The position numbers and the translations under genes were made by a program. A DNA stretch of 64,000 nt, taken from contig NZ_QMFY01000006.1 in NCBI RefSeq assembly GCF_003286915.1, forward strand, positions 124,001 to 188,000, in the 5' to 3' direction. A model generated the notes under the pieces. It searched no databases, was not told the DNA's origin, and worked only from the letters and a program-made list of their open reading frames with translations. How positions within the stretch are numbered: position 1 is the first letter of the stretch; every line of letters begins with the position of its first letter. Shown here piece by piece: positions 35,422-43,371 of this stretch. Source of the DNA: Pseudochryseolinea flava (GTDB lineage Bacteria > Bacteroidota > Bacteroidia > Cytophagales > Cyclobacteriaceae).

Positions 35422-36759
35422 ATGCCTTTAAAACCAGTAACAGACAAAGACGCTATCGTTATTCCGCCGGATTTCAAGCTGGAGGATGATTTGGCTATGG
35501 CCTATCATATCATGGAGTATACAAATGAAAGTTTGTTCTTGACCGGAAGAGCCGGAACTGGTAAGTCTACACTCCTGAATTATTTTCGGAAGACAACAGT
35601 CAAGAAATATGTTGTACTCGCACCCACAGGATTGGCAGCTTTGCAAGTAGGCGGTAACACCATCCACTCTTTTTTTGGGTTTCCACTGCGTACGATGATG
35701 CGAAACGATCCAGAGATCTATGCATGGAAGAAAGGGCATCCACGAATGCGCATTGTAAAAAAGATGGATGTACTGATCATTGACGAAGTGTCGATGGTGC
35801 GTGTCGACTTACTGGATGCCATCGATCAATCACTTCGATTGAACATGGGGATAGACTTGCCATTCGGTGGAAAGCAAGTGATCTTTATCGGCGATGTTTT
35901 TCAGTTGTCGCCCGTGGTACAGCAACAAGATTATCAAGGCGGAGACTTTGATGAATATGCGAGTCAATATTTTTTTAGTGCGGAATCATTTCGAGCGGCA
36001 CGTCCTAAAGTGTTAGAGTTAAAAAAGATTTATCGCCAGCACGATGAAGATTTTATTTATTTGTTGAATCGTGTTCGTAAAGGCGCTGCAACGCAAGACG
36101 ATCTTGATGAACTTAACAAGCGGTATCTACCGACACGTGATAAGCAAGAAGACTTTTCAATTGTGCTGACATCGGTAAACGCCATCGCTGATCAAGTTAA
36201 TTTGTTGAAACTTGTCGAGCTGAAATCACCAAGCGTCTTGTATAAAAGTAAAACGGAAGGGATATTTCACGAACGTCTTTATCCGTCGAATACGTTGCTG
36301 AATCTAAAAGAGGGCGCGCAGGTAATGATGATCAAAAATGATCTTCAAGGGAGGTGGGTGAATGGTAGTATTGGGAAAGTTGCAAGCGTAACACCCGAAG
36401 AAGTTTATGTGAAATTCGCCGATGGAAAAATTCATAAAGTCGATCCCGTGACGTGGGAAAATAAAACTTATAAATGGGATCGCGAAACGAATGCGATCAG
36501 TTTTGAAGTGCATGGTACGTATACGCAATACCCAATTCGCCATGCATGGGCAATTACGATTCATAAAAGTCAAGGTCTAACGTTTGACAACATCATTATC
36601 GATTTAGGAAAAGGTGCTTTTGCGCATGGGCAACTGTATGTCGCATTAAGCCGCTGCAAAACACTCGAAGGGATAACGTTGAAGACAAAGATTCAACTGA
36701 AAGACATGATCGTCGATGAGGCGGTGGAGTATTTTGCTGATCGCGGGAAAATTGGTTGA
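35422..36759 (+). CDS. PIF1-like helicase/AAA ATPase
   Basis: A 445-residue SF1 helicase. Walker A GRAGTGKST is at about 45-53, Walker B LIIDEVSMV at about 120, then FIGDVFQLSPV, a RecD-like second domain with HKSQGLTFDNIIIDLG and QLYVALSRCKTL near the end. These are PIF1/RecD-like features, and the lack of extra N- or C-terminal domains matches the short Bacteroidetes form. ATG 35422 is used instead of the upstream TTG. It starts about 50 bp after the Hsp70-like gene and converges with the chitinase gene. Confidence 0.9.
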   Translation: MPLKPVTDKDAIVIPPDFKLEDDLAMAYHIMEYTNESLFLTGRAGTGKSTLLNYFRKTTVKKYVVLAPTGLAALQVGGNTIHSFFGFPLRTMMRNDPEIYAWKKGHPRMRIVKKMDVLIIDEVSMVRVDLLDAIDQSLRLNMGIDLPFGGKQVIFIGDVFQLSPVVQQQDYQGGDFDEYASQYFFSAESFRAARPKVLELKKIYRQHDEDFIYLLNRVRKGAATQDDLDELNKRYLPTRDKQEDFSIVLTSVNAIADQVNLLKLVELKSPSVLYKSKTEGIFHERLYPSNTLLNLKEGAQVMMIKNDLQGRWVNGSIGKVASVTPEEVYVKFADGKIHKVDPVTWENKTYKWDRETNAISFEVHGTYTQYPIRHAWAITIHKSQGLTFDNIIIDLGKGAFAHGQLYVALSRCKTLEGITLKTKIQLKDMIVDEAVEYFADRGKIG

Positions 36760-36838
36760 CAACGAGGAAGCGAATCTTTGTGATATCAATCCTTTTGTTG
36801 GATGATACCACAAAGTATCCGCAGTTTTAAGATCAATG

Positions 36839-39800
36839 TTATTCTTTCACAATCTTCTTCGTGATGATTGTTCCATTGACATTCAATTGATACAAGTACA
36901 TTCCTTGAGCATCCGTACTATTCCAGGTTGCAATATGTTTACCCTCCGTAAGTTTTTGGTTGATCAATGTTTGAAGTTTACTTCCTTGAGCGTTTAAGAT
37001 TTCAAGTTTTACGATCGACGCTTCGGGTAAAATGAATTCAATATTGATCGATTCGGTGAAAGGGTTAGGATAAGCACTAAGCTCTAGAGATTCACCGCGT
37101 GTAGATTCTGTCCTAAGCCTACCACCTGGTGTCGATACCGTGAATCCGCTCGGGGCAACGAAACTTTGTCCAGACGTGATGTTTCCAATAAATCCAAAGA
37201 CGACCGAAGAATTAGCCGCTATGGTTTGCGTTGCCGAAGTACCTTGTACAACATAATGATTGCCAACGTGGCTGGTGATGACCGCATCCCAAATCGGTGT
37301 TAGATTGTGAGCACAATTAAATTCCACTGTCCAGTTGGAAGCTGCGGTTGATGAGTTGTTCGTAATCCTTACTTCACCCTGAAATCCTGTTCCCCATTCA
37401 ACGATCGTCCAATACGTTACCTGTAAATTTACAGGTGTATATGGATTGACTGTTATAGCAACGGGAGCTGATGTCGTAACGGCTCCTTGATTATCTGTGG
37501 CGCGCACCGTGAGGGAGTAGTTTCCAACAGCCACGTTACTCCATGTAAAGCTATATGGACTTGAAGTGTCTGTACCCAGTAACGTTGTGCCTTGATAAAA
37601 TGCAACTGTAGCAATGGAACCATTCGCATCCGCGGCAGATGCGTTGATCGTGATCGTTGCCGGCGCAATAAAGCTTGCATTGTTTGCTGGCGATGTAATC
37701 GAAGCCGTAGGTGGTGCATTCCCGATCACCGAAATTGAAACGGGAGCGGATGTCGTTGTTGCCGAACCATTATCGGTTGCTACTGCGGTCAAAGTATAGT
37801 TACCCGCGGCGACATTGTTCCAAACAAAACTATACGGACTCGACGTATCGGTTCCGAGCAACGTTGTGCCATTGTAAAATGCCACACTTGCAATAGAGCC
37901 GTTGTTGTCTGAAGCGTTTGCTTGAATGGCAATATTTGCCGGTGCATTAAATGATGCGTTATTCGTTGGCGACGTAATTGAAACGGTTGGTGGTGGATTG
38001 CTACTCACAACCACGGAAACCTGTGCGTCGGCGGTGGCTCCTTGATTATCCGTTGCGCGCGCTACGATGGTGTAGTTCCCCGCTGACACATTATTCCAAT
38101 TGAAACTATACGGACTGCTGGTATCTGTCGACAATAATGTGGTGCCGTTATAAAAGGCTACGCTGGTAATTGATCCGTTGTCACTCGCGGTTGCATTGAT
38201 AACGATGTTGGCAGGAGGTGTAAATAATGCGCCGTTGCTAGGCGAGGTGATTGCTACGGTTGGCAACGGATTGACCGGCCCACTAACCACGCGTTCACCA
38301 GCGAGATTTTTGCGAAGAACGCCACCTGATCTAAAGTTGGCAACCATCGCTAAAACATCGGCACGAGAAAGTATTACATCCTTGGCGTGATAGACCCAAT
38401 CTACTTTCATCGTTGTTGTGCGAACAGTTGTGTTACTTCCGGTGATATTCTGATAAATCCAGTTTGCGAAAGAGATGTTTACATCCGAGTCGGGTTGGAA
38501 GCGCTCTTGTGTGTGGAACAACTGACCGTCGATATAATACTTCACTGGTTGCCCATCAACCACGGTGTAGATGAGGTCATGCCATCCTTCATACGAACGT
38601 ACTTGTTTTTGATGATCTCTGATCTCACAAGTTTCCCATGTTGTTGTGTACATTGTCTTTTGTCGCTCCCAATGCCATGCATCCCAGGGAAGATATTCAA
38701 AATCACATTCTGAGTAGAGATCAGGATTGTTGCAAGTGGCATAGCTGTTGATGGTATAAAATGTTTCAACGTTTCCATCACCGTAAATTGCTGGTGTGTC
38801 ATCGAAATAAACGCGCGCGGCAAACGTGCCATTGCGATATGGCATCACCGAGGTTTCTATTCGTGAATGACGCGTGTTTTGTGGATTGTTATCAGCGCGT
38901 GTCGCCACACCCATGATTTTGTTCTCACTGTTTTGCGGATCAGCCGTAAACGTGATTAGATCTTTGCTATAAATAGCACCTGATGGAGGTCCACTCACGC
39001 CATCGACGACAATCCAATCGTTGAGGCCTTCGAGCGCGGGATCAGAAGCGCTGGTATAGGTGAAATCGTCGAACATATCGGTGACTTGTGGCAACAGACC
39101 ATCCGTTATGTTGATTGTTGTGGATTGCGCTGACTTTCCATTGTTGCTGTACGCGATAGCATAAAGTGTGTGTTTCCCATTCGGTACATTTTGCCAGTTT
39201 GCACTGAACGGTGTACTGGTATCTGTTGAAAGCAATGCGCCATTTCTAAAAAATTCAACACGCGAAATCGTAAAACCCGCTTCGACCGTAGCATTGGCTT
39301 GAATGGTTAGCGTTGCTCCAGGTGTGAAAACAAAATTTTGCGTAGGTGATGTGATCGATACTGCTGGTTTACCTTCAGTGTCCAACGGTTGCCCTACCAG
39401 TTGCGTGCCGAGTACGTTGAACAGCGGTTGCTGTTTGGTTACCTTGTCAACATCTTGTGTAATCTCCCAAGCCATCGCACCCAACAGTTCATTTTGCTTG
39501 ATGTAGTTTGCTTTTTCGGTGAGTGATTGTTCATCATCATAACTAATGAAACCACTCCCTGAATTCTTAAGCAGGTAGGGCACTTTAGATTGGTCATCCC
39601 AATGTCTAGTCCAACCGTTTCCGATCAGTGGTTTCACATCATAGTGAGCAATGCCGCCGCCACCTTCGCGTGGTGTTTGGTAGAGTGCACTGTTGAAAAA
39701 CTCACGACCATAGAATGCGAGCCCCATCACAATCTGCGACGGTGGAATGCCGAGTGAATCGGTCAAGTTTTTCACACCGCGATCAACACTTAGATAACGG

Positions 39801-40501
39801 TCACAAATTTCAGGAGGGCCGCAATAAAGTGGTGCGTTGTGCGCGGCATGAATACTGTAGGACCAATCGCCGGCATAATCGTAAGACATGAGACCAAACC
39901 AATCGACATAATTTTTCAGCGTAGCAAAATCGACCCATGTTGCGTAATACAAACTCGAGTGTACGTCGATAGAAATTTCGAGATATTTTCCGAGTTGTGT
40001 TCCAGCTGCATTGAAGGCCGCTCGCATTTCTGTGATGAGTGCTGTAAGGTTGGCGCGGTCTTCATTTCTATTGTTGTCTCCAGGATATTCCCAATCGATG
40101 TTAACGCCGTCATACCCATAGGTACGGCACCAATCGACGAGCGTGTTGATGAAGATGGTTCGCGTAGCTTGTGCTGATGCCATCGCATGATATCCTCCGG
40201 ACTGCAATCCACCGCCCATCATGATGATGAATTTTTTATTGGCGGCATGAACCCTGTTTACAAGCGTAGGATTGTGGTACGATCCCGTTTCGGTGCTAAT
40301 GCTTCCGTCGGCGCGTGGGCCTGCGAAGCAATAAATGAGGTGCGTTAAGTTTTGAAGCGCAATGTTTTCTGGTTTCAAAACATAGTCTTTGGTGTAGGGA
40401 TAAAATCCTGCAACAACAAGATTTTCGTAAGACTGCTGCGCGTGTGCTGTCAGCGCAACCAGTAACAACAACCAAGCGATGAATAGTTTTTGAATGTTCA
40501 T
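36839..40501 (-). CDS. GH18 chitinase fused to a GH16-like module, T9SS-exported
   Basis: A 1220-residue protein. Signal peptide 1-21. A GH18 domain spans about 25-370, with the catalytic motif DGVNIDWE (D131 to E138), so it should be active. An Ig-like domain (about 385-475) follows, then a GH16-like domain (about 480-740) with YSECDFEYLP, the ExDxE catalytic pattern. Three tandem Ig-like repeats (about 745-1020, motif YNGTTLLSTDTSSPYSF), a CBM2-like cellulose/chitin-binding domain (about 1025-1127) and a T9SS type A sorting domain (1140-1220) complete it. ATG 40501 is favoured by the signal peptide. One chain would carry both chitinase and beta-glucanase-type activity. Confidence 0.92.
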   Translation of the reverse strand: MNIQKLFIAWLLLLVALTAHAQQSYENLVVAGFYPYTKDYVLKPENIALQNLTHLIYCFAGPRADGSISTETGSYHNPTLVNRVHAANKKFIIMMGGGLQSGGYHAMASAQATRTIFINTLVDWCRTYGYDGVNIDWEYPGDNNRNEDRANLTALITEMRAAFNAAGTQLGKYLEISIDVHSSLYYATWVDFATLKNYVDWFGLMSYDYAGDWSYSIHAAHNAPLYCGPPEICDRYLSVDRGVKNLTDSLGIPPSQIVMGLAFYGREFFNSALYQTPREGGGGIAHYDVKPLIGNGWTRHWDDQSKVPYLLKNSGSGFISYDDEQSLTEKANYIKQNELLGAMAWEITQDVDKVTKQQPLFNVLGTQLVGQPLDTEGKPAVSITSPTQNFVFTPGATLTIQANATVEAGFTISRVEFFRNGALLSTDTSTPFSANWQNVPNGKHTLYAIAYSNNGKSAQSTTINITDGLLPQVTDMFDDFTYTSASDPALEGLNDWIVVDGVSGPPSGAIYSKDLITFTADPQNSENKIMGVATRADNNPQNTRHSRIETSVMPYRNGTFAARVYFDDTPAIYGDGNVETFYTINSYATCNNPDLYSECDFEYLPWDAWHWERQKTMYTTTWETCEIRDHQKQVRSYEGWHDLIYTVVDGQPVKYYIDGQLFHTQERFQPDSDVNISFANWIYQNITGSNTTVRTTTMKVDWVYHAKDVILSRADVLAMVANFRSGGVLRKNLAGERVVSGPVNPLPTVAITSPSNGALFTPPANIVINATASDNGSITSVAFYNGTTLLSTDTSSPYSFNWNNVSAGNYTIVARATDNQGATADAQVSVVVSSNPPPTVSITSPTNNASFNAPANIAIQANASDNNGSIASVAFYNGTTLLGTDTSSPYSFVWNNVAAGNYTLTAVATDNGSATTTSAPVSISVIGNAPPTASITSPANNASFIAPATITINASAADANGSIATVAFYQGTTLLGTDTSSPYSFTWSNVAVGNYSLTVRATDNQGAVTTSAPVAITVNPYTPVNLQVTYWTIVEWGTGFQGEVRITNNSSTAASNWTVEFNCAHNLTPIWDAVITSHVGNHYVVQGTSATQTIAANSSVVFGFIGNITSGQSFVAPSGFTVSTPGGRLRTESTRGESLELSAYPNPFTESINIEFILPEASIVKLEILNAQGSKLQTLINQKLTEGKHIATWNSTDAQGMYLYQLNVNGTIITKKIVKE

Positions 40502-40764
40502 TCGTGTTTGGGTTAGGTTTGAATAGATGATGCGAATCAAACCAAAACATAAAAGCGAACGAAGCTTGAAAACTTGATAGCGGGGCTACTTATTAGGCTA
40601 CCTAACTGACTGAATGGGCTACAGTAAATTTGATTTTTCGAACTTTAACACGAAATAAAAGCGATGTCGGGTATACATCGTAAATGTGAACCGGAAAAAT
40701 AAGGTCATCAATCCCCAAGAACACGCGCCGTCATTCAAAGTGAGGGACTACAATGAACACACGC

Positions 40765-41637
40765 CTAGGAGAATTTTACTTTCCATGTTCGTGTCCAGGT
40801 AGTTCCTGTACCAATTTTTTCAATACCCTCTTTCGTGGTGAGCGCTTGATTGTGGTTCACGCTATCGGCAATGCCGCACCATGGTTCAATACACACGAAG
40901 TCTGCATTTTTAGCGGCCCATAGACCAAGGAAAGGAAAGCCATCGAAGTTGAAAGACAAGCCATGTGCATCCTTATCACTTTTAATGGCAACATTTTTTG
41001 ATTTTATGTTTTTCAACACAACAGCGTCGTTGGCAAATAGCCCACGCGTTAGTGAAATACGTTTTTCGTTTTGTAGCAGTGCTTCGGGAGTACTGTCGAT
41101 GAGACCATCGTTGGTTATTGGCCATCGACCAATAGTTTCGGGTGTGTCGAATTCGAGGTAATAGTCTTCGTATTTTAAATGATTAGCCAATGGAACTTTA
41201 AACGCCGGATGGCCCCCAATTGAAAAATATAGATCCTCAGTTCCTGTGTTGGTCACCAGGTAGCTGGTGTGAAGGCAATCGTCGATCAACGCATAGCCTA
41301 AGCGCAGTTCGAAAGTAAATGGATACTTCTGCAGCGAAACGCTATTGCTCTTTTGGAGAAACGTGACTTTTGTCGGCGATGTCGATTCTACGGTGAACTC
41401 TTCGTCTCGCGCGAAACCATGTCGCGGTAATTGATACGATTTATTTTTGTAGTTGAATTGGTTGTCTTTGAGTGTTCCGACGATTGGAAAAAGTATGGGC
41501 GAAGATTTACCCCAAAACGCTGGGTCGGCTCCCCACATATATTCAAGACCAAGTTGCTGATGGACGACGCTGGAAAGTTCTGCTCCTTTTGATTTAATCG
41601 TTGCCGAAAGCGTGCCGTTAGAAATAGTATGTTGCAT
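40765..41637 (-). CDS. Aldose 1-epimerase/mutarotase family protein
   Basis: A 290-residue cytoplasmic protein of the galactose-mutarotase fold (LacX/YeaD-like subgroup): GAELSSV near the N-terminus, WGKSSPILFPIVG, PRHGFARDEEF with the conserved His, SIGGHPAFKVPL, and CIEPWCGIADS at the end. It interconverts anomers of aldoses and may feed sugars from the neighbouring glycoside hydrolases. ATG 41637 is chosen, as the extra 56 residues upstream look unlike the family. The regulator at 41746 diverges from it. The 260 bp to the chitinase start hold no gene. Confidence 0.88.
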   Translation of the reverse strand: MQHTISNGTLSATIKSKGAELSSVVHQQLGLEYMWGADPAFWGKSSPILFPIVGTLKDNQFNYKNKSYQLPRHGFARDEEFTVESTSPTKVTFLQKSNSVSLQKYPFTFELRLGYALIDDCLHTSYLVTNTGTEDLYFSIGGHPAFKVPLANHLKYEDYYLEFDTPETIGRWPITNDGLIDSTPEALLQNEKRISLTRGLFANDAVVLKNIKSKNVAIKSDKDAHGLSFNFDGFPFLGLWAAKNADFVCIEPWCGIADSVNHNQALTTKEGIEKIGTGTTWTRTWKVKFS

Positions 41638-41745
41638 GATGTCGACAAAAGTATTGTCAAAAAAGAACTGTCGCAAGCCTTTATATATGTGGTATTGAAA
41701 TGACGGCTTCTTTTTATATTTGATTCGGGGGTATAAGAAATTGTC

Positions 41746-43197
41746 ATGTTGAAAAAGCTCATAATCATTTTTCTTTTTTTCTTCTTGACTATTCCGTACA
41801 TCCAAGCGCAGCTTCGCGTTGTGGTTGCGTCCTTACCTGCTGCGACGCCTGTATCTGATACCATTTTTATCTGCGGAAATTTTAACGGATGGGTAACGAA
41901 TGATGCGCGATATGCGCTACAACGTCAAGTCAACGGACAACTTGCCATCACGATCAATCTTCCTCCGGGGAAGTACGAATACAAATTGACGCGTGGTAAT
42001 TGGACTAAAGTTGAAACAGATCGTGATAATCATTATACAAAAAACAGAAAAGTTGAATTGGGGCATCAGGAAGTTTCTGTTAGTGTTCAAATCGTGAATT
42101 GGCTTGACTTGGGAGGCGCACGTCCCTTGAATTTCGTGATATTTTATTTTTTCGCGTGCGCATTCCAGGCAATCGCCTTGTGTTTGCTCGTGCACAGGAT
42201 TCAAAAGAGAGAACCTATTAAGTTCAGCGCATTTGCCGTCATCAATACCATTTTTGTATTGTTGCTGTTCACAATGGTGTACGTCGAGATCGCTGATCAG
42301 ATTTCGCAGACTTATTTTGCCTTCTTTTTCCAAGTGATTTTCTTTCTATGGGCGCCCATCATAGCGTATTTTTTCAGTGCTTTCGTTTCTGCAAGAAAAC
42401 TTGATGGAAAAGGTTGGTATGGTATCCCTGCGTTGATTTCTTTGCTTGTTGTGCTCGCAAGATTGATGAATATTCCATCTTTCAGTTTTTTGTCCAATGT
42501 GCTGTGGCCGCCTGTCACTTGGTCTATGGGAATGATCACAGCATGTGGTTTTATATTCAACCTGTTCATTTATATTAAACTGTACAGGCAGTTCGCCTTT
42601 TTAAAGATCGCGAAGTCATTTGCGCGCGATGCAAAACAAGAGCTACTTTATTATGTATACTGGATTTCTTTCGTCGCGTTGTTAGTCGTGCCCTGCAACA
42701 TAGCGTTGTTGATGTATGGAGTTCGTCATCCTTCGATTGAATATTTCCATCCGGTCGCGGTGGTGTTGTCGCTATTAATTTTCGTGGAGGCTTATATGTT
42801 CTGGCGGTACCCCGAAATTATCCGGGAGGAAAAGACTAGTGTTACGGCGGCCGATTATTCACCGGAGCTCGTGTCACGCCTGCGTGATTACATGCAAACC
42901 AACAAGCCATTTCGAAAGGCAGACCTTACTGTCTCTGATTTAGCTGATCTGTTGGGAACGCGTCCGCATATTTTGTCGAGGCTGATCAACGATCAATATG
43001 AACGGAATTTTAGAGACTTTTTAAATGCTTACAGAGTTGAGGAGTTCATTGCGCTAGCCAATACAAAGGAGTATCGGCACTTCACTTTTCTGGCATTGGC
43101 TCAGGAAGTAGGATTTAATTCTAAATCGACGTTTAACCTCGCTTTCAAGAAATTCACGAATCAAAGTCCCCGCGAATATTTCAAAACGCGTGAATAA
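41746..43197 (+). CDS. Transmembrane AraC-type regulator with extracytoplasmic carbohydrate-binding-like domain
   Basis: A 483-residue protein. A signal peptide (1-21) is followed by a small domain (about 24-105) with FICGNFNGWVTND, GQLAITINLPPGKYEYKL, RGNWTKVETD: the CBM20/CBM48-type starch-binding pattern. Seven hydrophobic helices (about 126-375) follow, and a cytosolic AraC-type HTH at 385-483 (ADLLGTRPHILSRLINDQYE, LAQEVGFNSKSTFNLAFKKF, QSPREYF). It thus looks like a one-component receptor that senses alpha-glucan outside and binds DNA inside. The amylase gene starts 174 bp downstream on the same strand, which supports starch control. The pairing is inferred. Confidence 0.85.
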   Translation: MLKKLIIIFLFFFLTIPYIQAQLRVVVASLPAATPVSDTIFICGNFNGWVTNDARYALQRQVNGQLAITINLPPGKYEYKLTRGNWTKVETDRDNHYTKNRKVELGHQEVSVSVQIVNWLDLGGARPLNFVIFYFFACAFQAIALCLLVHRIQKREPIKFSAFAVINTIFVLLLFTMVYVEIADQISQTYFAFFFQVIFFLWAPIIAYFFSAFVSARKLDGKGWYGIPALISLLVVLARLMNIPSFSFLSNVLWPPVTWSMGMITACGFIFNLFIYIKLYRQFAFLKIAKSFARDAKQELLYYVYWISFVALLVVPCNIALLMYGVRHPSIEYFHPVAVVLSLLIFVEAYMFWRYPEIIREEKTSVTAADYSPELVSRLRDYMQTNKPFRKADLTVSDLADLLGTRPHILSRLINDQYERNFRDFLNAYRVEEFIALANTKEYRHFTFLALAQEVGFNSKSTFNLAFKKFTNQSPREYFKTRE

Positions 43198-43371
43198 CAT
43201 GATCGTGAGCAAGTTGCATCATCGTGTCGCGAGACGTGCCACTTTCCCAAACATCCTAAAAGTTAAAACTAAACGAATACAAACGTTTGAATTCGTCCAT
43301 TTTCTTGAAATAGGTCGATAAAGGTGATGTGATCGGGCATTTTCGCCATCGTTTAATTTAAACTATTCACC

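Noticed and set aside
37440-38275. Tandem DNA repeats that might be a mobile or CRISPR-like array
   Set aside because: They encode three in-frame Ig-like domains of the chitinase of about 90 residues each, with no spacer structure.
41388-41864. Minus-strand frame of about 158 codons across the epimerase and regulator starts
   Set aside because: It overlaps two recognised genes in other frames, and its composition is not protein-like.
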